Assembly (NCBI RefSeq): GCF_963576675.1 | Contig: NC_088911.1 | Span: 134,853,929-134,917,928, forward strand | Origin: Euphorbia lathyris | Taxonomy: Eukaryota > Streptophyta > Magnoliopsida > Malpighiales > Euphorbiaceae | Direction: 5' to 3' | Length of the DNA: 64,000 bases | Position numbers and translations under genes: made by a program | Notes under the pieces: generated by a model | The model's input: only the letters and a program-made list of their open reading frames with translations | Database searches by the model: none | Told to the model about the DNA's origin: nothing | Shown: in pieces, positions 11,494 to 22,754 of the stretch | How positions within the stretch are numbered: position 1 is the first letter of the stretch | Layout of the letters: every line of letters starts with the position of its first letter

Positions 11494-11511
11494 TGGCGCC
11501 GTTGCCGGGGA
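11494..11511 (+). other. Primer-binding site, Asp tRNA type
   Basis: TGGCGCCGTTGCCGGGGA starts 6 bp after the LTR and is the hallmark primer site of plant Athila elements. Confidence 0.85.
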
Positions 11512-11705
11512 TTTATTTCTTCTGTAATATCGAACCAAAGGTTGATTTGTTAGTTTAGGCATTCATTGTGAATATCTTTGTTTATATCGTTTATGCTTGT
11601 TGATATATGATTTCTTTATACGTTTCTATACTTGTTCATATCTGTATACTGTTACTTATCAACTTTTGTGCTAGAACTTCACTTTTTCTCAGCGTTCTCT
11701 GATCA

Positions 11706-12668
11706 ATGAATTGGCAAGAAAGAGTCGAGTGGCAAGCTCAAAAGTTTACTATCCCATCAAGACGATACATTCATGCCCTGGAGAATGAGGCTCCCAATCC
11801 CTCCATGGCCGAGTTAAATAAGAAAATGGATATCTTGATGGCGAAACTGAGCCTCAACACCAATGAAAGTGTAAGTTTTATGGGTAATCACCAAAGGTAC
11901 AATTCTAACCCCAATTCTTATAGCTTTTATGATAATAATTGGAGGAGACCTCAACACTCAAATCTGTCCTACGGGAACCCTAACATGTTGAGGCCTCCAA
12001 ATAGGTTTGTTAATGAGCACAGGGAAAACGAATTGGGAATGTTCCCTTACGAACAAGCAAGCCAAGTTCCTCCACAACCCTCTAGCTCACGAGATGAAGT
12101 GCTGTCCCTTTTGAAAGGAATATCAGCCCGACTTACAATCAACGAGGAGGTTTGCAAGGACTTGAGCAACCAATTGGCTCAAATAAACCAAGAGATGCAA
12201 AAGCAACCCCGAGATGCTCTCCCATGCATAAAGGAAAACATAGAAATCCCACAAAGGGAATCAGTTCAAGCCATCTCCTTGAGGAATGACAAAAAGGTAG
12301 AACCAAGTCCACTATCACATGCATCACTCGAGGTAAGTGAAGAACCGGAAGCGGTAAGCAACCCCGGTTCAAAATCTGAAATTCTAAATCATGTGGTAGA
12401 GATAAAAGATCAAATCAAAACTTGTGTATCTCAATTACCTTTTCCTCAAAAATTAGAAAAGTTTAGGTTTGTTTCATGCTCAGAAGTTTTCATTCTCTTC
12501 GACCTGCCAAGAGAATCCAAAAGGGAGCAAACCAAACTTTTTCATAATATGTTTAAATTCGGCCTCCTGCTTTCATTAAACTTATTAGAGGCTCTTAATC
12601 CGTTTTGTAGGTACGGATTATTTATTCAGGAATTTGAATTCCTAACGCGAGTAGAAGCATACACCTAG
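11706..12668 (+). pseudogene. gag: Athila-type gag, C-terminal part
   Basis: A 320-codon open frame from ATG 11706. The N-terminal capsid region of Athila gag is missing. What remains is the Asn/Tyr-rich stretch (about residues 60-100), a helical segment (DEVLSLLKGISARLTINEE, then NQLAQINQEMQKQ) and ALPCIKENIEIPQRESVQAISLRN, which corresponds to the Athila motif LPSxTExNPxExxxAITLRSG. The last 80 residues are unlike gag. It may act in cis, or simply be what deletion spared. Open frame length and an ATG argue that it was translated recently, but no function can be claimed. Confidence 0.65.
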
Positions 12669-14834
12669 GCGGGAATTCTATGTCGAGCTCGCCGACTATA
12701 ACGTAGCGCTTCTTGGGAGGCAACCCAAGTTTTAATAAAACTTTTCAGGTTTGTTTAGATTATACATTGATCTTTTAGTTTAGTCTTTTTAGTTTTCTTT
12801 TACGTTTTTTTTTTTTAAGTGTTCGTTTAAAAAAAACCAAATAATAATAATAAAAAAAAAATAATAATAATAATAATAATAAATAAATCATTAAATAAAT
12901 AAATATTTTTTTTTGTTGTTTAGTTTTATTTATTTTTTTTTTTTTTATTTTTTTTTTTTTTTTTAAGTTTTCAGGTTTAAAAAAAAAAAAAAAAATTTTG
13001 GCCCCAGGAGGCCCAGCTCGCCGAGCTGGGCACTGCCGCCCTGCTCGCCGCGCGCTGGGCGCTGGCGCCCAGCCCGCCGCTGGGCACTGCGCCCAGCCCG
13101 CCGCTGGGCACTGCTGCCCAGCGGCGGTGCTCGGCCGCGATAAGGAATTTTTTCGAGATTTTTTTTTAAATCCCGAACGAAGCTGAAATAAATAAATAAA
13201 TAAATAATAAAAAAAAATTTGCCACCGCAAATCGTCAAGCTTTTGCGATTGCGATAAAATCCGTAAGTTTTCTTCTCCACCCTAACTCTTTACACTCGTA
13301 CTTCATGATTTATGATGCAATGTTGGAACTTATTGCATAATTTTAGTGTGAGGAGGAGGGGTAGACAAACTTACAAAAATTGTATAAATTTTTAATTTTC
13401 GTTGCGTCGTGTCTAGTTTAGGTTTGCGTTTTGGTGTTTTATTTTTGCTTTATTTATGTTTTTGCATGTTTATGACCTAAAACCGTGAACCTCCTTCGAA
13501 TCTAAACTTCGTTATTTATCTTTGAGGGCTGAGAACCGAATCTAAAATTGCATGACAACTAGTTTAGGCGTAGGACACAACTCTTGTATCTGTAAAAGCA
13601 TGAGCTACAGTTTGCATTTAGACCCTACTTTTGAAGAAATGCTAAAATCATTACTTAGGTAGATAACTTAAGAATTGAAGGCATGTGATATTAAACTTGA
13701 GTTTGGGGAAAACTAGTAAACACAAAATTGAAACCCAAAGAATTGCGAGCTGAATTTGAGCCTAAGAGCAAACATCAAAAAGCTCTTTTTCTTGACATTT
13801 TTGTGTGAATGCTTTGACTTGTGGAAGATTACAGATTTTGCACCTAATACTGTGTTGAACCTACATGCAATGATTTGAGATGATAAACGATGAATCAGCC
13901 TCATTAGAATTAACCCTTTTCTTTACCTTATTTTTTTTCTTTTTCATCCACTCTAGGAAGCCCCTTTGAGCCGACATTTTTTTGTAGTTTGTAGATCTTT
14001 CTTTCGTTCTAACCCGTTTTTGCGAACCACAACTTGGTTCGCTACTTAACCTTCGTTTTTGCAAAGCTCGAACTGAGCCTTTGTTTTCTTCTAGCGCTTT
14101 ATCTTTGTTTATGGCATTACAGTAGCAAGCCAAAAGGCTAAGAAGTGAATGAGCATCACTATCCCAAAAAGAAAAAAAAGGGAGAGAAAAACAGAAAAAA
14201 GAAAAGAAAAGAGACGAACAAAAGGGAAAACAAAACTTCATTCCCCAGTTCCTAAAAATAAAAAACGTCTCAAGAAAACATCCCAAAAGAAAAAAATAAG
14301 GGATGAATAAAAAGCTCAGTCACTTCATATTTGCTAAAGCCATTTGAACTTTGTTTTTTGTAGCGCTAGAACTTTTAACCCTTGTTGTACCTTTAACCCT
14401 CTAACCACATTACAACCCCAATTAGAGGCTGTTTTTTATATCATCGGAGTCATGTAGCATAGTAGAGGAACTCGGATGAACGTGCAAAATCAATGTAATC
14501 CTAAGCAAGAACATAAGCCGAGAGTAAACACTTTAGCCACCAAAATTGTGTGAATGAGTGAACTACCTATGGTGAGGTGTTTTACTTAGCGATCCCATTA
14601 AACTCGTTTAATTGAACATGTGTCCATTTGCTTAAAACTATGACCTATGATAATTGAAATGCGGCTTTTGGATATCGTGTCTCTACTTTGTATTTCCGAA
14701 TGCATGTAATTACAGATGCTCGAAATTGTGTCAAGCACCTAGTCAAACTGGGAAGTTTTCTAGCTTGCTCGTGATGGCGGGTTTAGTTTTTTAGTTTACT
14801 TGGGGACAAGTAAAGTTTTAAGTGTGAGGAGGTT
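12669..14834 (+). other. Non-coding interior of Athila-like element
   Basis: No protein domains. Near 12705-12730 is CTTGGGAGGCAACCCAAG, an 18-nt hairpin-forming motif that recurs in plant Ty3/gypsy internal regions. Poly-A/poly-T tracts (12800-12980), the GC block at 13003-13140 and unremarkable AT-rich sequence follow, ending in the polypurine tract before 14835. Confidence 0.6.
13003..13140. repeat. GC-rich palindrome cluster in Athila-like interior
   Basis: A GC-rich block of about 140 bp abutting an A/T homopolymer region. It holds the palindrome GCCCAGCTCGCCGAGCTGGG and repeats of CCCAGCCCGCCGCTGGGCACTGC. The small frames over it are compositional artefacts. Confidence 0.75.
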
Positions 14835-16314
14835 TGATAGGGGTCAAAAACCCCTATCTTTGGGTACGGTTTTAGGACGGTTTTTAGAGTTATTTGGTTA
14901 ATAAGCGAGCAATTCTCGCATTTAAATGCTTTTGTGTGAGTTAGTTAGAAATTGGAAACGTTCTATTTACTTTTCGTCGTTTAGGCTCGTTTTGTGATCA
15001 ATTTAGGCAAATACGGCCGAAATAGCATGCATATTAGAATTCCGTTATCTTTTGAAGCTAATTGGTCCGTCAAAAGTCGCACCAAACGAAGCGTTTGCTC
15101 AAAATAAGCGATTGACGGATCAATTTGGCTTTTGGACTAATGTTTTCTGGAGTTTTTATGCGTGTGCAGGTGTAAGTTCGGACGAAAAAGGGTATAGAAG
15201 TCACTCGACGAGCAGGCCACCAGGCGCCTGCTCGGCGAGCAGGGGCCTGCTCGGCGAGCAGACTTGCGGGAATTGGTCAAAAAGACCAATTCCGCCCCCA
15301 CGAAGCCACGTTCGGCCCCACATCTTCCTACACCAACAAGGACACGAAATTAGGTCAAAACGAGACCGGAGACGCGGCTATAAATAGGAATTTCCAATTG
15401 TAAATTAGATATCTTTTACTTTTGTAATTAGCTTAGCTTCCACCTTGAGAAATCCTCTCCACCTCCTCCATAACCTTCAAACCTCTATTGAAGACACCTC
15501 CGAAGCTCCGTTCACCGAGGATTACTCAAGCTCCATCCTTAAATCCTAGAAAGACGCCTGCATTGGTAGACAGGTTCCCTGAAAGGGATTTTTCTTCTTT
15601 TATATTCTGTCTAGCCTCTGATACATGCTATGAATTCTAGGTTTATTGTAACTTCGTGACAATTCCTTCATCTTTGATATATAATATAGATTTTTTTTAT
15701 TCAACTGTTTTGATGTTTTAATCTTTGTCTTACGCTTTGTCTGATTGGTTTAACTCATTCGATAATCCCAAAATTAGGTTGGCACATATTGCGAGCTGAA
15801 TCTGACCTAGTCAGTGCCTATAGGATTGACGACCCTATAGAAGATTAAGCCCAAATTACTGAGCCTTAGAGCTAGTTTCGGCCTTACAAGGGAATCACGA
15901 ACTAGGGACTTTAGGAGGATAGGTCGGGTTAATCGCCTTGGACATAAGCGACTTAGTTTCAATTCAATTGCTTAAACACTCTATCATTGTTATCATCGTA
16001 TTCCTTCATGTTCATTCAGTTAATTGCTTTGGTAAAAGATCAATTAGGGGTAGAGTAATTTAGTTAGGCTTAGAATAACTTAGCTAGAATTAGATAACTT
16101 AATTAGAATTAGTGTAATTCAACCTAGGAGTAGATTAATTAAACAAAACCAAACTCAAAACCCCCTAAGCCTAGATAACATTCGAGATCGAGTAGCTTGA
16201 TACTTGCAGAAATAAATCCTGTGGACGATAACCTGGACTTAAACCGGAAATTTATTACTTGATAACGACGGGGTACACTTATCCCTTAGTGAGGTTTCGC
16301 AAGAATCCGCATCA
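14835..16314 (+). repeat. 3' LTR of Athila-like element
   Basis: 1480 bp. It differs from the 5' LTR by few substitutions and by about 19 extra bases near 15235 that duplicate the hairpin GCCTGCTCGGCGAGCAG. Confidence 0.9.
15205..15262. repeat. Duplicated GC hairpin in LTR
   Basis: CTGCTCGGCGAGCAG is a self-complementary stem. It occurs twice in a row here and once in the 5' LTR (about 10420-10436), next to a degenerate third copy in both. Confidence 0.75.
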
Positions 16315-16360
16315 GTAGGCTTAGAAGAAGCCGAACCTGGATAAATCTGCTGAGTAACGT
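16315..16360 (+). repeat. 5' LTR of SIRE-like element, second part
   Basis: It resumes with GTAGGCTTAGAAGAAGCC and matches the 3' LTR through TGAGTAACGT. Sequence then departs from the LTR, so the last 320 or so bp of the LTR and the primer site are lost. Confidence 0.85.
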
Positions 16361-16705
16361 TCCCTCGAGGATTGTGTTTATATCTATTGATTTCTGTGAA
16401 TTTTTATTATCTAAGCAATCAAAACTTGAATTGGTTGTGATATTAAACTAATAATTTAAAACAATTAAATGAAGTAAGCAAGGAAATAAATTGAGTTTAA
16501 ATATGATGTAAATCACTAGAGCAAGGCTTCACCTAACCTAATGTATATAATCCACACTCAATCCTATCCAAGTTCTTAAGTTTTAATCTAGAGACGGTGA
16601 TTATTTCCTAAAGTAATTAACCAAGCTTTGGTCTAGTCAAGATTAATCCTATTTCACATACAATTATCCTAGCTTTGGCCCAGTCAAGAATAAAGGTATA
16701 ATGAA
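16361..16705. other. Unidentified 345-bp fragment
   Basis: AT-rich, non-coding sequence between the broken SIRE-like LTR and the next copia LTR. It holds a short internal near-repeat (AGCTTTGGTCTAGTCAAG and AGCTTTGGCCCAGTCAAG, about 16625-16690). It looks like a fragment of another repeat, but I cannot name it. Confidence 0.4.
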
Positions 16706-18566
16706 TGTTGGGGTTTAGTGTCCTATAGTCAATTGTTGCGGGATACAAACTTATTGTAAATGAATTGTTCTTTATATCATTTGTTTTAATGAGATATATG
16801 TTTTATAACTATATAAAGGCAATCCCTTTTAAGCACTAAATAAAGTCTAATAAAAGGAAATCCGTAAGTTTGTTTAAAGTGATTATAAAGTGTTCATACA
16901 AGCATGAAGTGAGACAAAACTTTATAATAAACTAATAAACTTAAAACCACCCCAAGTCAAGTGATATATTTAGGATTGATATATCACAGTTGAGACTTGT
17001 ATGTAACAATGTCTTCTGTCCGACAGAAAGCTGATCTCACAAGCTTCACATATATAGATATCTGGACAGTTACATAGATCCGGTGAAACGTTGTTCATTA
17101 GGATTGGGGATCCGACTTGAGATAACAGGATGGGTAGATTCATCCTTGTCAACTGTTCATCTCATTGGTATTAATAGGTATAACTAATCCTCAGACTCAA
17201 AGGAATGTTAATTGGTCATCCTGAATTACTGAATGTGAGACTTTGATCCTGTGGTCCCACGATCCTTAACAGAGATGACTCTGGGGTGTGAACTGCAAAG
17301 GTTGGGTGTCACAGGAAGTAATTTCAGGGTAGTTATACATTGGATTGAGCATTTATCACTCCCGATTAATGGGAGATACATCCAAGGATCGCTTGTGGAA
17401 GACTCGACTCTAAACCCTTGCAAGGTGATAACTTAAGAGTAGAAATTCGGATTTCACTTAACCTATCCTTTTGAGTTGACTCGGCCAATAACAAGTAAAA
17501 CGAACGTCTCGCTATATGTGACTTGACATTACCCATAGTCATAAGATTCAGTTCAAGGATGTAGTTGATAAAGGATCGTATTATACCGTAACTAATACGG
17601 AAGGGTTAACGACAGAATCAACCTGTCTTCTTAACGGACTCTGGGGGAATGATTACGGACTTGCCAATAACATACTCTGTACATCATTCCGTTATGCAAG
17701 GGATTAAATATAATTCTTGAAGAAATTAATTTAATAGGTTGCATACGGCCAGAAGTAGTAAGGACCTAATGGATCACACATAAGACTTGGAACCAAAAGA
17801 GAGATGGATATGATTAATAGATGGAAGCCCAATTAAGCCTAGTAAGGCCCAAATACTAGGAGGGGGCCGAAATTTATATGTATTAGTAAGGAATTAATTT
17901 TATTCCATTAATCCTAATTAGATTAGGATTGTGAATTAAATTAATTAAGAGATAATTTAATTAGGAGTTTTAATTAGATTAATATACTCCTATTATTATC
18001 CAATTAGGTTATTTATTATTATCCTAAATATATTTGATATATTATAAGATAATAATTAGGAATCCTATTCCGAATGGAATTCCTATTAAGTAACCTATTC
18101 CTATCTAACTAGGGTTTAGATACAAGCTAATATATATACCCCCCTATAGTGAATTTCGACTAGGTCTAATCCCTCCCATATAAGTGATTTTCGAAATTGC
18201 TATTAGAGAGAGAAAGGAATTCTATTCCCAAGTTCGTGAACAAGAATTCATACGGCATTCCATCGATTGATTAATCCTATTCATCCCTCTTTCTCTTTGA
18301 TCTTGTGTTGGTTTGTTAGAGGCAATCTATTTTGGTTGCATCTCATAAGGGTTGATTTCATCTTAGCCTCACCGTATTAATCTTTGTGTTTGGAATCTCG
18401 GAGAAGAATTGTGGGCGCTTCTTTAACAACGGTAGATTGTTCATCGAAAGGTATTCCTTCTTATCCCTCTTTATATGAAATAACGATTAACGGATCCTAT
18501 GGTTAAAAGGAAGTAGGCTAAAATTTTTATATTTCCGCTGATATACCTTAGCCTTAATTTCCTTCA
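16706..18566 (+). repeat. 5' LTR of truncated copia element
   Basis: 1861 bp, bounded by TG and CA and followed by TGGTATCAGAGCC. A TATATATA stretch near 18132 could be its TATA box. Short frames inside (16970-17152, 17226-17436) show no domain. Confidence 0.7.
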
Positions 18567-18567
18567 G

Positions 18568-18580
18568 TGGTATCAGAGCC
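18568..18580 (+). other. Primer-binding site, initiator Met tRNA
   Basis: TGGTATCAGAGCC lies 1 bp after the LTR end. Confidence 0.8.
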
Positions 18581-19740
18581 ATCGTTAAATCCGTTATTTC
18601 ATATATGAAAATATAGAAGTTTTCAATAGGATTGAATAAATATTTATGGTTAGGATTAATTGACAAATAGTATTGATTGATTAATTCTAAAGATAAATAA
18701 AGTTTTGATTAATTGTTAATTAAAACTGATTATGCTTATGTTCCTAATTATTTCGGTTGATAATCATTATAACAAAATCTATTAGTTTTATAGTTAGATT
18801 GATAAAATTAGTTTTATTAATTCTAAATGATGAAACGGAAATCTATTGTAGTTTTTCCTATTTCTGAAAATCGTTTTAAAATTGTTTTAGAACTGATATA
18901 TATATATATATATTTAATATAAAAAAAATATGACAGCAGCCCGAGTCGCGCCTCACGGCGCGACTGGCCGCTGTCACGCGGCTGCTGCCTCGCGGCAACG
19001 GCCGCGTGCGACGCAGGGCGCCGCTGCGACAGCGCCCCGCGTGGCCAAAGGGGCTGCTGCCAATCGGCAGCAGCCCGCCCTCGGGCCCGGCCCGATACCC
19101 ACTTGTTTTTTAAATGTGTTTAAAATCGTTTTATGTTAAATGTAAATATATGTTTCAGAAATTAATAGTTTTCTGTTTTGATTATCGAATGAATAATTCG
19201 TTTAAATGTTTGTTTTTACCAATATGTAAATCAAAGTGTTAAATGAATTAAAATCAAAATAAATGGGACGAGCATAATCAACGTTTTATATGGTTATATT
19301 AATCTAAGGATTAATATAAAGATACAAAACGATTAGAAGTAAAATTGGATGAAAGTTAATTTGACGAGTTAATGTGATTAACCTAAATATTACATAAGCC
19401 GGTTATGTAATCAACCAATTAAATTTATTTAATTGAGTCTATGCATGTTTGGAGTTATGGACATATTTGGACCCTCTTTTAGTCTTTTGGTATTTTTAAA
19501 ATAGGGCCTGCGCGTCCTGCCTTTCTACTATCTATTGTAATTTCTCCTCTCATCTAATTCTTCAATTCAGTTGAAGTTTTCTTATAGTAGTATAGAAACT
19601 AATATGTAATTTCAAGGCGCCAAGGAGAAGACGGAGGACCTAAAGAGAAATATGTAATAGTTAGTATTTCCTTAGGTTTGGCCTTTTTATTCCGTCTCTG
19701 GCTCGACGGAATAATTTAGATGATATGTCCATAACGCCAA
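18581..19740 (+). other. Copia leader with GC-rich hairpin block
   Basis: Non-coding. A GC-rich island at about 18935-19095 contains GGCTGCTGCC-AATC-GGCAGCAGCC (19048-19071), a 10-bp perfect stem with a 4-nt loop, plus CGCGCCTCACGGCGCG. The surrounding DNA is AT-rich. No gag start is found before the junction. Confidence 0.55.
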
Positions 19741-20158
19741 TGTATGTGAATTCTCCACCATTATCGCTACGGATGTGAGCTAATTTTAGGTCTTTATCAT
19801 TTTCAATTTTTCTAACCAAATTTGAAAATGTCTCAAAGGTCTCATCCTTGCTACTCAGCAAGATGACCCACGTGTACCGAGAGAAGTCATCTACAATGAC
19901 CAAGGAAAATCTTCTTCCACCCAGACTCAGCGGCTGGACTGGACCGAAGAGATCCAAGTGTAGTAACTCTAACGGACGCTTAGTTGAGACAATATTTTTG
20001 CTGTGAAAAGATTGTTTGGTTTGTTTTCCAGCTTGGCAAGCGTGGCATAATTGATCTTTTTCAAATTTAAGTTCAGGCAGTCCCTCAACCAATTGCTTTT
20101 TTGCTAATTTGGCCAGGAGGTCCATGCATACATGACCAAGTCTCCTGTGCCATAGCTA
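19740..20158 (-). pseudogene. SIRE-type integrase N-terminal part
   Basis: Minus-strand continuation of the protease frame after one TAG (20156-20158). It begins LWHRRLGHVCMDLL, the copia GAG-pre-integrase zinc domain (H-x4-H, then C-H-A-C in QLCHACQAGKQ). The integrase core follows, with LHLDLFGP (first catalytic Asp) and IRSDNGGEF (second Asp). About six residues later, near 19740, it jumps into foreign sequence, so the catalytic Glu and everything downstream are missing. The inversion relative to the SIRE-like LTRs is discussed in the findings. Confidence 0.85.
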
Positions 20159-20590
20159 GGAATTTTCTTCCTTTGATACTAAGCATACAGTTTTTGAAAA
20201 CTTTTTCTTTAAGTCTAGCATAAAGACATTATCTATGCGAGGGGCAGTTAAGATTAACTCATTTGATTCACCCTCGTATATTTTACATCCAGTAGCATCA
20301 AATATAACTTTTCTCCCATTGTCACATAGCTGAGCTACGCTGAGTAAGTTATATTTGAGTCCGCTGACTAGGGAGACAGATTCAATAGTAGGATTACCTC
20401 CAATGGTTCCTGACCCTACTATCTTACCCTTCTTGTTGTCTCCAAAACTTACATTTCCTCCTCGTTTACGCTCAAACGTGATGAACTGAGTTTCATCACC
20501 AGTCATATGCCTTGAGCATGCGCTGTCAATATACCACATCTTTGACTTCTCGGCACATCTCAGGCTTACCTGCATTGTAACTAGTTACTT
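20159..20590 (-). pseudogene. SIRE-type aspartic protease
   Basis: Minus-strand frame with the copia protease signature MWYIDSACSRHMTGD (about 20547-20505). The usual D-S/T-G triad reads D-S-A here; some plant copia elements have the same, so this may not be a loss. ISSVSLVSGLKYNLLSVAQL-like sequence follows (here VSLVSGLKYNLLSV), typical of the domain's C-terminus, then the linker to integrase. It is in frame with the integrase apart from one TAG. Confidence 0.85.
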
Positions 20591-21873
20591 TTAGGTACCC
20601 AATTCTTTTTGGGTCCTTGCTTGTTAGGTGCAACAGGTAAAGCATCATATTTTATTTTATGGCGACATACTTGGACAGTATGGCCATTCTTTCCATAGAA
20701 GTCAAAGCTGACCTTCTGTTTAGGATGTTTCACTGACTTGTCAGCACCCCAGTGCTGAGCGTGCTATCACACCTTAGTGGTGTGTCCTTTCTTCCCACAA
20801 AAGTCACACTAGACTTTTCGCTGGGGATTCCACCTCTGCTGAGTACCTTGGTACTGAGTTCTTAGAGGAATGTTTCTTTTATTTGGAACCTTTAATTGGT
20901 TCTAGATAGTTGTGACGTCCTTTCTCAGTTTCTTTGAAACTGATTGGACTTCAGAGACAGACTCATGTATGATCTTCATGTTATCATGCAACATTGAGTT
21001 GTCCTGAAGAAGGTATCTGAGGTCACTCAGCTTAACCTCTTCAACCTCATCACAGCGCCTGCTGAGTGCTCTAATTTTCTTATTACATTTTTTAATAAGT
21101 GTATAGAGATCACTCAGGGCATTACCCATTTCGTTTCTGAGCAGAGAAAGTGATATTACCTCATTTGATTGCTCCTCATCGTCAGATTCAACGGAGGGGT
21201 CAGCATGCTGAGAGACGCATGGCTCAGCAAATTCGTCAGCCATGAAGCATATCTTCGCTGACTCGGTGGCCTCAGCTTCTGTTGATGAAGACTCATCACT
21301 GTCGCTCCATGTAGCCACCATTGCCTTTTTGCCATTCTTCTTATCTTTCCTCAGTGTGGGGCAGCTTGACTTAATATGGCCAGTTTGATGGCACTCAAAG
21401 CATATAATGGGCTTTGAGCTGTCCTTTTTGTATTTGCTATCGCTTGAGTCAGCTTTATACTTATCAAACTTTCTGTAAGGCTTCTTAGAATATTTGTCAT
21501 TCTTCCTGAATAGCCTTTTCATCTTCCTTGTGAACATAGCCATCTCCTCATCATCAGTTGAGCTCCCGTCAGTGGAGTCAGCTTTCATGACAAGAGACTT
21601 CTGCTTCTTGTCGTCAGATTTTTCCTTCACCTCGAACTTTTTCATAGATATCTCATGGGTCAGCAACGAGCCGATGAGTTCGCCATATTTGTAGGTGGTT
21701 AAATCCTGAGCTTCCTCAACAGCGGTCTTCTTTGCTTGCCAGTCTTTAGGAAGACTCCTGAGTATCTTTTTGACTTGTTCTTCCTCAGTGAATATTTTCC
21801 CAAGTCTCTTGAGCTCATTAATGATGTTGGTAAACCTTGCATTCATGTCTGAAATTCCCTCATCATTTGTCAT
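20591..21873 (-). pseudogene. gag: SIRE-type gag with several zinc knuckles
   Basis: A 323-codon minus frame (21873-20902) plus a degenerate 0.3-kb tail. It starts inside the UBN2-type capsid domain (ARFTNIINELKRLGK, then KILRSLPKDWQAK) without the first half of gag. A basic, Ser-rich linker leads to the CCHC knuckle CFECHQTGHIKSSC (about 21413-21370), followed by an acidic region and a predicted coiled coil (CNKKIRALSRRCDEVEEVKLSD). Downstream (about 20815-20640), two more knuckle-like motifs are readable across stops: CDFCGKKGHTTKV, and DFYGKNGHTVQVC with its first Cys changed. The apparent ATG at 21873 is not native, because sequence upstream switches to the plus-strand extra ORF. Confidence 0.85.
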
Positions 21874-21874
21874 T

Positions 21875-22041
21875 CAACAACCAACCAAAGACCCCTCTGC
21901 CCTAAAACTCAGATTTGTTGGTAGAAAACCTGTGGCATCCATCAAAAAACAAGCCTCTGTTTCTTCCCAACAGGAACATACCGACCAAAATTCTTCTGCC
22001 ACCTCAACAAGTCAGGTTGAGACGAGTACTGTCAATGCTGT
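21875..22041 (+). pseudogene. SIRE-like extra 3' ORF, N-side fragment
   Basis: About 55 codons, open from the inversion junction and rich in Ser, Thr and Gln (TKDPSALKLRFVGRKPVAS, then a QEHTDQNSS region). The frame runs exactly to the duplicated GCTGT (22037-22041) and resumes in register at 41904, so it is one ORF split by the Tat/Ogre-like element. The start is missing, lost at the junction with inverted gag. Confidence 0.7.
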
Positions 22042-22517
22042 TGTAGACACCGAGTCGGAGGACCTGTGACGAAAACCTGAAAGCAAGACGGTTGAAGCGA
22101 TTGATTCCGAAAGTTTCAAAAGTAATAAAATAAATAAGTTACAGTCAGTCGCTGTTGTCGATCGGATAGCTCGCGAATGCTTAACGGCACGGTGCGAGTG
22201 CTTAGCGGCGGCCGGCGCGCATTCGACGACAGTCGGACGCACGCTCGACGACGCGAAGCACGCGCTCGACGTCTGTCGAACGCACGCACCCAACCATGAA
22301 TAGTACGCGCTCGGTGTCCGAGCATGGCACGAGCTTGGCGGCACGGGACGTGCGCTCGTCGGACACGGGACGTGTGCAACCGGCAGCGCGGAACACGCGT
22401 TCGACGGTCACGACACGTGAACGCCCGACGACGCGGAACGCGAGTTCGACGGCCGCGGGGCGTGCACGCCCGACGGCGCGAGGCGCGCCCCGACGATCGT
22501 TGAGCGAGTGCCCAATT

Positions 22518-22735
22518 GCGTTGGGCGGAAGCCCAAAGGTAGGGGGGCGCGAGCGCCCAACCGCGTCGGGCGGGCGCCCAACCGCGCGTTGGGCGCTCGC
22601 CCAACAATTGGTGGGCGATCGCCCAACAATCGTTGGGCGGCCGCCCAACTATTGTTGGGCGGTAGCCCAACGTGATGTTGGGCGGCCGCCCAACGGCTTT
22701 GGGCGACGCCCAATTTTGCTCGGGCATCGCCCAAA
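22518..22735. repeat. LTR palindrome array TTGGGCG-NN-CGCCCAA
   Basis: About 10 consecutive short inverted repeats, each a GGGC...GCCC stem with a 2-4-nt variable core, for example TTGGGCGGCCGCCCAA and TTGGGCGCTCGCCCAA. The array ends about 20 bp before the TATA box. Frames across it are artefacts. Confidence 0.9.
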
Positions 22736-22754
22736 GTTTCCGGGACCCGTTTCC

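Larger units (their letters stand above)
10027..16314 (+). mobile_element. Non-autonomous Athila-like Ty3/gypsy element
   Basis: A 6.3-kb element with LTRs of 1461 and 1480 bp starting TGATAAGGG/TGATAGGGG and ending CCGCATCA. The 5-bp duplication GTAGG is perfect (10022-10026, 16315-16319). The primer site TGGCGCCGTTGCCGGGGA is the Asp-tRNA type used by Athila and some Tat elements. The interior holds a partial Athila-type gag and about 2.1 kb of non-coding DNA. Protease, RT, RNase H and integrase are all absent. The polypurine tract is GTGTGAGGAGGTT next to 14835. The LTRs are nearly identical by eye, suggesting recent movement in trans. Confidence 0.88.
16706..19740 (+). mobile_element. Truncated copia element: 5' LTR and leader
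   Basis: A single LTR (TGTTGGGGTTTAG to CCTTCA) followed by a Met-tRNA primer site and about 1.1 kb of untranslated leader. No gag, pol or second LTR occurs anywhere in the window. The right end abuts inverted SIRE-type integrase near 19740. LTR size and primer site resemble Angela/Tork-type copia elements, but no protein remains to test this. Confidence 0.65.

Noticed and set aside
12775..13280. Lys/Phe-rich minus-strand frames around 13000
   Set aside because: They arise from poly-A/poly-T runs and the GC palindrome block.
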